64,000 nucleotides of DNA from NCBI RefSeq assembly GCF_015356865.1, contig NZ_JAAFZA010000020.1:1-64000 (forward strand). The letters run 5' to 3'. Each line of letters opens with the position of its first letter. Within the stretch, counting starts at the first letter, position 1. The position numbers and the translations under genes are program-made. This document shows, piece after piece, positions 51,594 to 59,518 of the stretch. This DNA is from Catenulispora pinisilvae (GTDB taxonomy: Bacteria; Actinomycetota; Actinomycetes; Streptomycetales; Catenulisporaceae). The notes beneath the pieces were generated by a model that saw only the letters and a program-made list of their open reading frames with translations, was not told where the DNA came from and searched no databases.

Positions 51594-52490
51594 ATGCTCG
51601 ACGTACGCCAACTGCGGACGCTGCGCGCGCTGGCCGATCACGGCACGGTCTCCGCGGCGGCCGAGGCGCTGTACCTGACGCCCTCGGCGGTGTCCCAGCA
51701 GCTGGCCGTCCTGAGCAAGAGTACCGGCTGCGAACTGCTGGAACGACGCGGCCGCAACGTGGTGCTGACCGAGGCGGCGCGGGTCCTGGTGACCCACGCC
51801 GACGTGGTCTTCGCGCAGCTGGAGCGGGCGCAGTCGGAGCTGCGGGCGATCTCCCCGGTGCCGATGACGGTGCGGATCGCGGGCTTCTCGACCGCGGTCA
51901 CGGCGGTCATCGCCCCGGCGATGAAGGCGCTTCGCCAGACGCACCCGGAGTGGGGTTTCGAGATCGCCGACACCGAGAGCGAGGACTCGGTGGCGCACCT
52001 GATCGACGGTTCGGTGGACGTCGCGGTGGTGATGGCCGCGCCGAACCGGCCGCTGCTCGGGGATCCGCGGATCAAGATCCTGCCATTGTTGGAGGAGATC
52101 TATCACGCGGCGCTGCCGGCCGGGCATCGGCTGGCCGGGGCGGAGCAGGTTTCGCTGACGGATCTGGTCGAGGATCCGTTCGTGCTGGCCGCCGAGGGCC
52201 TTTCCTGCCATGACCAGGTGACGGCTATCTGTGCCGATGCCGGGTTCCAGCCGCGTGGGCGGTATCGGGCCACCGACTTCAGTGCGGTCCTGGCGCTGAT
52301 CGCCAACGGGTTCGGCGTGACCTTGTTGCCCACGCTCGGCGTTCCGCTTCAGGTGCCCGAGGGCGTGGTGCTGCTGCCGTTGAAGGAGGACTGGCCGCGG
52401 CGGGTCAGTTTGATCGCGGTGCGGACCGGGGCCGATTACCCGGAGGTCATCGCGGCGCTCACCGCGGCCGCGGCTAAGCTGGTGCCATGA
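51594..52490 (+). CDS. LysR-family transcriptional regulator
   Basis: 298 residues. N-terminal winged helix LDVRQLRTLRALADHGTVS, SAVSQQLAVLSKSTGCELLE, then the periplasmic-binding-like effector domain (MTVRIAGFSTAVTAVIAPA, NGFGVTLLPTLGVPLQ). ATG at 51594 with GAAGG upstream; a GTG three codons earlier is less well placed. Divergent from the EamA exporter, its probable target. Stop overlaps cobQ by ATGA. Confidence 0.93.
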   Translation: MLDVRQLRTLRALADHGTVSAAAEALYLTPSAVSQQLAVLSKSTGCELLERRGRNVVLTEAARVLVTHADVVFAQLERAQSELRAISPVPMTVRIAGFSTAVTAVIAPAMKALRQTHPEWGFEIADTESEDSVAHLIDGSVDVAVVMAAPNRPLLGDPRIKILPLLEEIYHAALPAGHRLAGAEQVSLTDLVEDPFVLAAEGLSCHDQVTAICADAGFQPRGRYRATDFSAVLALIANGFGVTLLPTLGVPLQVPEGVVLLPLKEDWPRRVSLIAVRTGADYPEVIAALTAAAAKLVP

Positions 52491-54118
52491 TCGACTTGCC
52501 CGGCGGGACGGGTTCGCTGCTGGTCGCCGGGACCACCTCCGATGCCGGGAAGAGCCTCATCACCGCTGGGATCTGCCGGTGGTTGGCCCGGCGGGGGGTT
52601 CGGGTGGCGCCGTTCAAGGCGCAGAACATGTCGAACAATTCGATGGTGGTCGGGACCGGGACCGGGACCGGGACCGGGGCCGGGGCCGGGGGTTCGGCCA
52701 CGGCCGGCGCCTCATCGATGTCCGGCGCCTCAGCCGTGTCCGGCGCCGAGATCGGGCGCGCTCAGGTGATGCAGGCGCAGGCCGCCGGGGTCGAACCGGA
52801 AGTGGCGATGAACCCGGTGCTGCTCAAACCGGGCAGTGACCGCAGCAGCCAGGTGGTGTTGCTGGGCAAGGTGTTCGGCCAGGCCTCGGCGACCTCCTAC
52901 CAGGAGCTGAAGCCCCGGCTGCGGGAGGCGGTGCTGGCGTCGTATCAGGACTTGAAGTCGCGGTTCGACGTGGTGGTGTGCGAGGGCGCGGGTTCCCCGA
53001 CCGAGATCAACCTGCGCGACGGGGACCTGGTCAACATGGGGCTGGCCCGGCCGCTGGGGATGCCGGTGGTGGTGGTCGGGGACATCGATCGGGGCGGGGT
53101 GTTCGCGGCGTTCCACGGGACCGTGGCGTTGTTGGACGCCGAGGATCAGCGGCTGATATCAGGGTTCATCATCAACAAGTTCCGCGGCGATCCCTCGCTG
53201 CTGACGCCCGGGCTGCGGCAGATCGAGGGCTTCACCGGCCGGCCGGTGCTGGGCGTCGTGCCGTGGCTGCCGGGGATCCGGCTGGACGCCGAGGACGCGC
53301 TGCCGATCGAGGCGTACGCGGCGGGCGCGGCCGGGGCCGACGGCGTGCCCGGCGGGGCCCGGCTGCGGGTCGCGGTGGTGCGGTTCCCGCGGGTCTCGAA
53401 CTTCACGGACGTGGACGCGCTGGCGATCGAGCCGGGCGTGGACGTGGAGTTCACGGCGTCGGCCTCGGCGGTGGCGTCGGCGGACCTGGTGGTGCTGCCG
53501 GGGACGAAGTCGACGGTCGCGGACCTGGCGTGGCTGCGTGCGCGCGGCCTGGACGCGGTGCTGGCCAAGCGCGTGGCCGAGGGGCGACCGGTCCTTGGGA
53601 TCTGCGGCGGCTACCAGATGCTCGGCACCGAGATCGAGGACGAGGTCGAGTCGCGGCGCGGGACCGTCGCAGGGCTCGGACTCCTGCCGGTGCGCACGGT
53701 GTTCGACCCCGTCAAAACCCTGACTCGACCGGTGGGGTTCGGCCTCGGCGAACCGGTGGCCGGCTACGAGATCCACAACGGCCGGGTCCAGGTCACCGGC
53801 GGCGACCCGCTGTTCACCGACGCCGGCGGCGCGGCCCTGGAAGGCTGCCGCGAAGGTGCGGTCTGGGGCACGATCTGGCACGGCGCGCTGGAGAGCGACG
53901 GCTTCCGCCGCGCGTACCTGACGGAGGTCGCGCGGGTCTGCGGCCTGCCCTTCGTGCCCGACCCGGACACGTCGTTCTCGGCCGAGCGGGAGAAGCAGCT
54001 CGACCGGCTCGGGGACGCGGTGGAGGAGCACTTGGACACCGAGCGGCTGTGGCGGCTGATCGAGGGTGGGCCGACTGCGGGGCTGCCGCTGCTGCCGCCG
54101 GGGGCTGCCGCGCGCTGA
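52487..54118 (+). CDS. cobQ: cobyric acid synthase
   Basis: 543 residues of CobQ/CbiP, which amidates four side chains of the corrin ring. ATPase part LLVAGTTSDAGKSLITAGI, FKAQNMSNNSMVV, VCEGAGSPTEINLRDGDL, and GATase part VLPGTKSTVADLAWLR with Cys nucleophile in LGICGGYQMLG and a C-terminal His. Residues 56-86 are a Gly/Thr/Ala/Ser-rich insert (GTGTGTGTGAGAGGS) inside the conserved QNM...GEIGRAQ segment, built from GGGACC repeats. Overlaps the LysR stop but has its own TAAGCT 6 bases upstream. Not linked to the main corrin operon. Confidence 0.93.
   Translation: MIDLPGGTGSLLVAGTTSDAGKSLITAGICRWLARRGVRVAPFKAQNMSNNSMVVGTGTGTGTGAGAGGSATAGASSMSGASAVSGAEIGRAQVMQAQAAGVEPEVAMNPVLLKPGSDRSSQVVLLGKVFGQASATSYQELKPRLREAVLASYQDLKSRFDVVVCEGAGSPTEINLRDGDLVNMGLARPLGMPVVVVGDIDRGGVFAAFHGTVALLDAEDQRLISGFIINKFRGDPSLLTPGLRQIEGFTGRPVLGVVPWLPGIRLDAEDALPIEAYAAGAAGADGVPGGARLRVAVVRFPRVSNFTDVDALAIEPGVDVEFTASASAVASADLVVLPGTKSTVADLAWLRARGLDAVLAKRVAEGRPVLGICGGYQMLGTEIEDEVESRRGTVAGLGLLPVRTVFDPVKTLTRPVGFGLGEPVAGYEIHNGRVQVTGGDPLFTDAGGAALEGCREGAVWGTIWHGALESDGFRRAYLTEVARVCGLPFVPDPDTSFSAEREKQLDRLGDAVEEHLDTERLWRLIEGGPTAGLPLLPPGAAAR
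52652..52744 (+). repeat. repeat-derived in-frame insertion in cobQ
   Basis: About 31 codons between the conserved NSMVV and GAEIGRAQ. The first part is four copies of GGGACC followed by GGGGCC units; the second part has two TCCGGCGCCTCA-like copies. Family members go directly from about NSFVT to GEIGRAQ. Confidence 0.8.
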
Positions 54119-54124
54119 CTGATC

Positions 54125-54199
54125 TCAGCCCGGCAGCTCTCAACCTGCCAGCTCCCAACCCGGCAGCGCTCGGCCTGCCGGGTCTCAACCCGCCAGGTA
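54125..54199. repeat. 15-bp tandem array between cobQ and the amidase, containing the amidase stop
   Basis: Five contiguous 15-bp units starting TCAGCCCGGCAGCTC, TCAACCTGCCAGCTC, CCAACCCGGCAGCGC, TCGGCCTGCCGGGTC and TCAACCCGCCAGGTA. The last, on the minus strand, carries the TGA stop codon of the amidase (54185-54187). Confidence 0.88.
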
Positions 54200-55204
54200 G
54201 GCGGCCGCTCGCTCCCGCAACGTCTTGTGCACCCCGTAAGCCGACGTGCCGGACGGCAGGAAAGCCTTACGCATCTTGGCGACCGAGGTGTAGTTCGTGT
54301 CGCACACGTTCGCCAGCGGCGACTCCACCCCCTGCGTCACCAACTGGTACGCGTCCAGCTCGCTCAGGCCGTAGTCCCGGGCGACCCACTGCACCAAGTC
54401 GACCTGCGCGATGCGGAACGCGTCCTCCAGGGGGCGGGCCGATCCGGCGGTCATGATGTGCGTGTCGGACTCCAAGCGCGGCCAGGGGGTGGGGAAGCCC
54501 TTGACCAGCTCGATGGTGATGACCGTGTTCATCGCGGTCTCCACGGCCACCCCGCAGGTCTCGCCCTCGCCCTGGCGGGCGTGGCCGTCGCCGAGGCTGA
54601 ACAGCGCGCCCTCGACGTTCACGCCGAGGTAGCAGGTGACGCCGGCGCGCATCTCGGGGGTGTCCATGTTGCCGCCGTGCGCGTCGGGCACCAGGGCCGA
54701 GCGGACTTCGAGGTTGGCCGGGGCCACGCCGACGGTGCCGTGCATCGGGTCCATCGGCAGCTCGACCTCGATGTCGCTGTCGTGGGCCCGGAACAGACAG
54801 GTGCGGCGCTCGCGGTCCAGCTGCCAGATCCAGACCCGCTCCGGCAGCGGCGGCTGGAGGGTGGCCGTGGTGTGGGTGGAGGTCAGGGCGCCGAACAGCG
54901 GGACGGTGGTCGAGGCGGCCCAGTCGCGGGCCGGCTCGATGGAGACGAAGTGCACGGCCAGCGTGTCGCCGGGTTCGGCGCCCTCGACGTAGAAGGGGCC
55001 GGTCTGCGGGTTCAGGAAGGGGAACTCGCAGACCTCGGTCACCAGGTCCTTCTCGGAGCGGACCCGGCCGGCGAAGCAGTCCTCGGTGAACAGCTCCAGG
55101 GTGTCGCCGGATTTCACGCGGGCCAGCGGCGGGGCGCCGCCGAAGGTCCAGACGTAGTCGTCGGCCGAGGGGTTGAACGTGAGGACCGGGAGCGAGTTCG
55201 CCAT
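54185..55204 (-). CDS. acetamidase/formamidase-family protein
   Basis: 339 residues of the FmdA/AmdA family, which hydrolyses short amides to ammonia and carboxylate. Seen: FNPSADDYVWTFGGAPPLA, VKSGDTLELFTEDCF, AEPGDTLAVHFVSIEP, LFSLGDGHARQGEGE, which is a family metal-like motif. ATG at 55204. It is a single gene between cobQ and the MFS transporter on the other side. The stop lies in a 15-bp repeat unit. Confidence 0.9.
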   Translation of the reverse strand: MANSLPVLTFNPSADDYVWTFGGAPPLARVKSGDTLELFTEDCFAGRVRSEKDLVTEVCEFPFLNPQTGPFYVEGAEPGDTLAVHFVSIEPARDWAASTTVPLFGALTSTHTTATLQPPLPERVWIWQLDRERRTCLFRAHDSDIEVELPMDPMHGTVGVAPANLEVRSALVPDAHGGNMDTPEMRAGVTCYLGVNVEGALFSLGDGHARQGEGETCGVAVETAMNTVITIELVKGFPTPWPRLESDTHIMTAGSARPLEDAFRIAQVDLVQWVARDYGLSELDAYQLVTQGVESPLANVCDTNYTSVAKMRKAFLPSGTSAYGVHKTLRERAAAYLAG

Positions 55205-55261
55205 GTCATGCACTCTGTCAGACGGACCCGCTCGGCGGAAACAACCGCGACAACCACCGGC

Positions 55262-56617
55262 TCAGGACGCTGAGCCGAGCTCTTCGATCAGCGCCTCCTC
55301 CTCGGAGTCGATGAGGGTCTGCTGCTCGGCCGCCATCAGCAGCTTGTGCCCGGAGGCCAGGATCCCGATGCCGATCACCACGACCACGGCCGCGACGTAG
55401 AACGCGACGTGGATGTTGAAGCTCTCGGCGAGCCGGCCGGCGAAGTACGGGGCCAGGCCGCCGCCGATGAAGCGGACGAAGCCGTAGGACGCCGAGGCGA
55501 TCGGCCGGTCGACCGGCGCCACGGTCATCACCGCCTGCGTGGTGATGGTGTTGTTGACGCCGATGAAGACGCCCGCGACGATCACCGCGCCGATCAGGAT
55601 CGCCTTGTGGTCCGTGGCCAGCCCGACGATCAGGATGTTGACGGCGAACAACGCCAGGTTCGCGTAGAGGGTCCGGGCGATGCCGAACCGGGCTTGCAGC
55701 CGCGGGGCGGCGAACACCGCGAAGACCGCGACCAGCACGCCCCAGGCGGTGAAGACGTAGCCGAGTTGGTGCGTGCCGAGCTTCATCGGGAACGGGGCGT
55801 AGCCCAGGAGGGTGAAGAAGCCCCAGTTGTAGCACAGCGCGGTCAGCGCCAGGGTCAGCAGGCCGCGGTGGCGCAGGGCCCTGATCGGCTCGGTGATCGA
55901 CACCTTGCGGGCCGGCGGCGGCGTCGGCGCCACCAGGATCAAGGTGGCGACCAGGGCGATCAGCATCAGGACCGCGACGCCGAAGAACGGGCCGCGCCAG
56001 CTGATCCCGCCGAGTTCGCCGCCGACCAGCGGGCCCAGGGCGATGCCGACGCCCAGCGCGGTCTCGTACAAGATGATCGCGCCGGAGAAGCCGCCGCTGG
56101 CCGAGCCCACGATGACGGCCAGGGAGGTGGCGATGAACAGCGCGTTGCCGATGCCCCAGCCGGCCCGCAGGCCGACGATCTGGCCGACGGTGCCGGAGGC
56201 GCCGGCCAGCGCGGCGAAGACCACGATGATCGCCAGGCCCGCGACCAGGGTCCGCTTGGCGCCGATCCGGCTGGAGACGAAGCCGGTGATCAGCATCGCC
56301 ACCGCGGTGACCACCAGGTAGCTGGTGAACAGCATGGTGACCTGGCTCGGGCTGGCCTTCAGCTGGGAGGCCAGGGCCGGCAGGATCGGGTCGACCAGGC
56401 CGATGCCCATGAAGGAGATGACGCAGGCGAAGGCCACAGCCCACACGGCTTTCGGCTGGTGCAGGAGGCTCGGGGGCTTCCGGCGGCCGCTCGGGTGGTC
56501 AGTGGGATGGTCAGCGGGGTGGCCGGCGGCTCGATGCTGATCTCGCTGTCCGGCGGCCCGGCCCGGGGGGTTCGCGATGGGCGCCGCGGAGGCGTCGGAG
56601 CGCAGGGTGGATGACAA
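55262..56617 (-). CDS. MFS multidrug-type transporter
   Basis: About 451 residues with 12 helices. N-terminal 50 residues are hydrophilic and His/Pro-rich (HPADHPTDHPSGRRK). Then the MFS pattern: VISFMGIGLVDPILPALAS (motif close to antiporter motif C families), FVSSRIGAKRTLVAGLAI (motif A), and a second half starting near LRHRGLLTLALTAL. I chose TTG 56617, which has AAGGAAG upstream; GTG 56632 is an alternative. A MarR regulator is upstream on the same strand, the usual arrangement for a repressor-controlled drug exporter. Confidence 0.88.
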   Translation of the reverse strand: MSSTLRSDASAAPIANPPGRAAGQRDQHRAAGHPADHPTDHPSGRRKPPSLLHQPKAVWAVAFACVISFMGIGLVDPILPALASQLKASPSQVTMLFTSYLVVTAVAMLITGFVSSRIGAKRTLVAGLAIIVVFAALAGASGTVGQIVGLRAGWGIGNALFIATSLAVIVGSASGGFSGAIILYETALGVGIALGPLVGGELGGISWRGPFFGVAVLMLIALVATLILVAPTPPPARKVSITEPIRALRHRGLLTLALTALCYNWGFFTLLGYAPFPMKLGTHQLGYVFTAWGVLVAVFAVFAAPRLQARFGIARTLYANLALFAVNILIVGLATDHKAILIGAVIVAGVFIGVNNTITTQAVMTVAPVDRPIASASYGFVRFIGGGLAPYFAGRLAESFNIHVAFYVAAVVVVIGIGILASGHKLLMAAEQQTLIDSEEEALIEELGSAS

Positions 56618-56712
56618 GGTTCTTCCTTCCACGCGGTCGGACTACGTACCCGCTCGCGCGCGAAGGCGTCCCCTCCGGTCCGGCTAGCTCGGCCGGCCAG
56701 GGCCCGAAACGC

Positions 56713-57162
56713 TCAGTAGCGTGCGGCGAGGCTGTTGACCAGCTTCTGCGCCACCGGAAGGGCTTCCTCGGCGGCGCGTTGCAGCGTCGCCCGCTCTTCG
56801 TCGGTGAGCGTCTGGAGCACCGTTTCCAGGTGTCCCAGGCGGGTGTCCCACCGGGTGCGCAGTGTCTCGTCCCCGGCGGCGGTGAGCTGCACGAGCACCA
56901 CGCGGCCGTCGGTGGGCTCGGCGACCCGGGCCACCAGGCCGGCGTCCTCCAGGCGGCGCAGCAGCTGCGTCATCGACGGCTGGGTCACGCCTTGGGCGGC
57001 GGCCAGTGCGGTGATGCGCTGCGGCCCGCGCCGTTGCAGGGAGCCGAGGGTGGCGGCGGCGGTGAGGCTGAGCCCGTCCGGGGCCGGCACGTGCCGCATC
57101 ATCAGCACCGTGACGGTCTCGAAGAGTTCGGCCACCGCGGCCGGGTTCTGGTCCACGCCCAT
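56713..57162 (-). CDS. MarR-family transcriptional regulator
   Basis: About 149 residues: SLTAAATLGSLQRRGPQRI, the recognition helix GVTQPSMTQLLRRLEDAGL, and wing VAEPTDGRVVLVQLT. Start options are ATG 57162, GTG 57177 and GTG 57156; the last has TACAAT 7 bases upstream, the leaderless pattern of this window. A palindrome ATAGtttgcCTAT at 57182-57194 lies in the promoter. Likely represses itself and the MFS transporter downstream. Confidence 0.9.
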   Translation of the reverse strand: MGVDQNPAAVAELFETVTVLMMRHVPAPDGLSLTAAATLGSLQRRGPQRITALAAAQGVTQPSMTQLLRRLEDAGLVARVAEPTDGRVVLVQLTAAGDETLRTRWDTRLGHLETVLQTLTDEERATLQRAAEEALPVAQKLVNSLAARY

Positions 57163-57181
57163 AATTGTATCGCCCACCTAT

Positions 57182-57194
57182 ATAGTTTGCCTAT
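57182..57194. promoter_or_regulatory. small palindrome in the marR promoter
   Basis: ATAGTTTGCCTAT has 4-bp arms with the adjacent CTATATAG also palindromic. Suitable as a MarR operator; AT-rich compared with all surrounding DNA. Confidence 0.45.
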
Positions 57195-57275
57195 GTAAAG
57201 CGGTGTGAGCCGGATCACGGCCGCCGGGGAGCGGCGGGGGCGGCGGCCCGTCGCCGCCCCTCAGCCGAACCCGGC

Positions 57276-57617
57276 TCAGTCCCAGGGAGCGCCCTTGTCC
57301 AGCAGCGTGCGGCCGTACTCGGCCATCTTGGCCGCGTACTCCTCGGTCCACCCGGTCAGCAGGGCCAAGTCGGGGACCGGCATCCGGTCGAAGCGCCGCG
57401 GATCGGTCAGCCTGGCCGCCGCCACCGCCTGGTAGCTCTCGGCGCGCCCGGCCGAGGCCCGGAACGCGTCGGCCAACTCGGTGCTGCGCGCCAGCAGCCG
57501 CAAGGGGTCCTCGATGGCGTCCAGGCCGAAGAACGACTCGGTGTCGATCGGCAGCGCCGCCGGCGGTTCGCCGATCAGGTGCAGCGGCCGCTTCTTGGGT
57601 TCGGGCTTGGAGGGCAT
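57276..57617 (-). CDS. conserved small protein of unknown function
   Basis: 113 residues, helical, with a basic start (PSKPEPKKRPLHLIG) and a later WTEEYAAKMAEYGRTLLD. No motif of known function. The start is supported by TACGAT 6 bases before the ATG on the minus strand. The stop codon is followed by a similar TGA-containing stretch 16 bases later, a faint trace of the stop-codon duplication theme. Confidence 0.7.
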   Translation of the reverse strand: MPSKPEPKKRPLHLIGEPPAALPIDTESFFGLDAIEDPLRLLARSTELADAFRASAGRAESYQAVAAARLTDPRRFDRMPVPDLALLTGWTEEYAAKMAEYGRTLLDKGAPWD

Positions 57618-57705
57618 GCGTTGATCGTAAGGCGCCGTGCCAGGGTGGTGAACCGCTGGCCCGGCGGGACGGAATGCGACTGCCGGCGCGCCTGCTCGGC
57701 GTGAA

Positions 57706-57831
57706 GTGCTCTGCTAGTGCTGCTACCGGTGCTCTGCTGGCGCTCTGCTAGTGGCTGCTGCCGGTGCTCTGCCAGCGCTGCTGTCGGTGCTCTGGAGGCG
57801 CTCTGCCAGTGCTCTGCTAGTGCTGCTGCTT
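57706..57831. repeat. 23-bp-based repeat array containing the lipoprotein stop codon
   Basis: A complex array of units related to GTGCTCTGCTAGTGCTGCT plus four bases. The unit at 57809-57831 contains the lipoprotein TAG stop (57817-57819), and its first 19 bases recur exactly at 57706-57724. Other partly degenerate units fill the space. Confidence 0.8.
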
Positions 57832-58596
57832 CTGGAAGTCCGCGGCGCGCTTGGCGGCGGCCTGCGACGCCGACAGCGTCAGGCCGTCGTCGGTGTGTCC
57901 GTCGACGCGGGTCTGGGCGATCAGCACGACCAGGTCGTCCTGCTGGATCAGGACGACGTTCATCTCCATCGAGGCGATGCCGAACTTGGCCGACGTGTGC
58001 CAGGCGTGGGAGGCGGTGCCGACCGGTGCCAGGTTCAGCGGGGTGGCCTGGAGAGTGACCGACAGGCCCTCCTCGCTGACCTTCACCGAGCCGCAGGAGG
58101 TGAGGGCGCTGGACGCCTTGTCGACCAGGCTGGCCGCGGTCTCGCCCTGCGGCTGGATGACCGCCTCGTTGACGTAGTCGTCCAGGGCGCCCTTGGTCCA
58201 CTCGGCCTGCGCCTGGTCGGCGATGTTCGACTGCTGAAGCACCTCCAGGCCCGGGCAGCCCTTGATCAGCGAGGGCAGGTTGCGCTCGGTGAGGGGCTCG
58301 GTGCGGAAGCCGGCCGGCAGATCCGAGAGCTGGATCAGGGCCGGGGCCAGGCGGCTGCTGGAGGTGGAGGGGGCGCCGGAGGGGGCCGAGGTGCCGGCGG
58401 TGGTGGCCGGGGTCGTCGGGGTCGACGGCGTCGCTTGGGTGGATGCCGTACTGGTGGCGCCGGCTGCCTGGGCGGCGCCGTGTCCCTTCGAGCTGCCGCA
58501 CCCGGCCAGCCCGGTCGCCAGCGCCGCCGTGATCGCGGCGATCGCGGTGATCGTCGTGGCCTTCGCGGCCGCGCCGGACAGCGTTCCGATCCGCAT
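57817..58596 (-). CDS. lipoprotein of unknown function
   Basis: 259 residues. Signal peptide with lipobox ITAALATGLAGC (Cys about residue 32), a Ser/Thr/Pro/Ala-rich linker to about 80, and a globular domain with LIQLSDLPAGFRTEPLTER, two further Cys (KGCPGLEVL and LTSCGSVKVS) and QDDLVVLIAQTRVDG. The ATG at 58596 follows a good GGAGGG site. It resembles actinobacterial surface or sensor lipoproteins, but no family is recognised. The stop is in a complex repeat array. Confidence 0.8.
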   Translation of the reverse strand: MRIGTLSGAAAKATTITAIAAITAALATGLAGCGSSKGHGAAQAAGATSTASTQATPSTPTTPATTAGTSAPSGAPSTSSSRLAPALIQLSDLPAGFRTEPLTERNLPSLIKGCPGLEVLQQSNIADQAQAEWTKGALDDYVNEAVIQPQGETAASLVDKASSALTSCGSVKVSEEGLSVTLQATPLNLAPVGTASHAWHTSAKFGIASMEMNVVLIQQDDLVVLIAQTRVDGHTDDGLTLSASQAAAKRAADFQKQQH

Positions 58597-58693
58597 GGTC
58601 GTCCCTCCTGACGGTGAACACTGATCGTCCATCCTGCCCGAACGGCGCAGCGGATGGCGCCGGATCATGGCCGGCGATCGTTAGGCTCACCGC

Positions 58694-59509
58694 GTGACAG
58701 ATGCGACGACCACCCCGATCCCCGCCCTCGTGTCCGGGTTCGACCACGACCTGGACGGCCTCGGCACCGCCGCCCGCGCGACCTACGACCAGCAGTACCA
58801 CAAGAGCGAGTTCGCGCACATGGGGGTCCCGGTCCCGGACCTCCGCAAGCTGGTGAAGGGCATGTACAAGGAGATCGGCGGCCGGCGCGCGACCCACGAC
58901 GACGTCCACGGCTTAGCCGCGGCCCTGTGGGACACCGACATCTACGAGCGCCGGCTGGCCGCGGTCTTCGTCCTGGCCCAGGGTGTCCGCCTGCTGAGCG
59001 CGGACGACCTGCCGGACCTGACCCTGATGCTCCGCGACGCCCCGATGTGGTCCCTGGTCGACCCGCTGTCCGGCGACGTCGCGGGCAAGATCGTCCTGCG
59101 CGACCGCGAAGGCACCTCCCGCACCCTGGACCTGTGGGCCGACGACGGCGACTTCTGGCTCCGCCGCGCCTGTCTGCTCGCCCTGATCCCCGCGATCCGC
59201 GAGGGCAAGCCGGACCTGGTCCGCTTCACCCGCTACGCGGACCCGATGGTCGACGAGCGCGAGTTCTTCATCCGCAAGGCGATCGGCTGGGTGCTGCGCG
59301 AGATCGCGTACAAGGACCCGACCTGGGTCGCGGCCTGGGTCACCACGCGCCTGGACCGGCTCTCGGGCGTGACGTTCCGTGAGGCGGTGCGGCGGCTGCC
59401 GGAGGACACCGCGACCCGGCTGACGGCGGAGTACAAGGCGGCCGGCGGCGGGCGTCCTGGGAAGGCGGCGGCGCGGGGCGCGGCTGTGGCGGTGGGTGCG
59501 GCGACGTAG
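58694..59509 (+). CDS. AlkD-like DNA alkylation repair protein
   Basis: 271 residues of HEAT-like helical repeats of the AlkD family (HKSEFAHMGVPVPDLRKLV, VHGLAAALWDTDIYERRLA, LDLWADDGDFWLRRACLLAL, FIRKAIGWVLREIAYKDP). Such glycosylases remove alkylated bases without base flipping. GTG start with TAGGCT 6 bases upstream, leaderless. Divergent from the lipoprotein gene. The stop codon overlaps the TAGTTT box of the next gene. Confidence 0.9.
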   Translation: MTDATTTPIPALVSGFDHDLDGLGTAARATYDQQYHKSEFAHMGVPVPDLRKLVKGMYKEIGGRRATHDDVHGLAAALWDTDIYERRLAAVFVLAQGVRLLSADDLPDLTLMLRDAPMWSLVDPLSGDVAGKIVLRDREGTSRTLDLWADDGDFWLRRACLLALIPAIREGKPDLVRFTRYADPMVDEREFFIRKAIGWVLREIAYKDPTWVAAWVTTRLDRLSGVTFREAVRRLPEDTATRLTAEYKAAGGGRPGKAAARGAAVAVGAAT

Positions 59510-59518
59510 TTTCGGGCC

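Noticed and set aside
52400-52486. Second cobalamin riboswitch in front of cobQ
   Set aside because: No B12 box or aptamer core is present; cobQ starts inside the LysR stop with a TAAGCT box just upstream.
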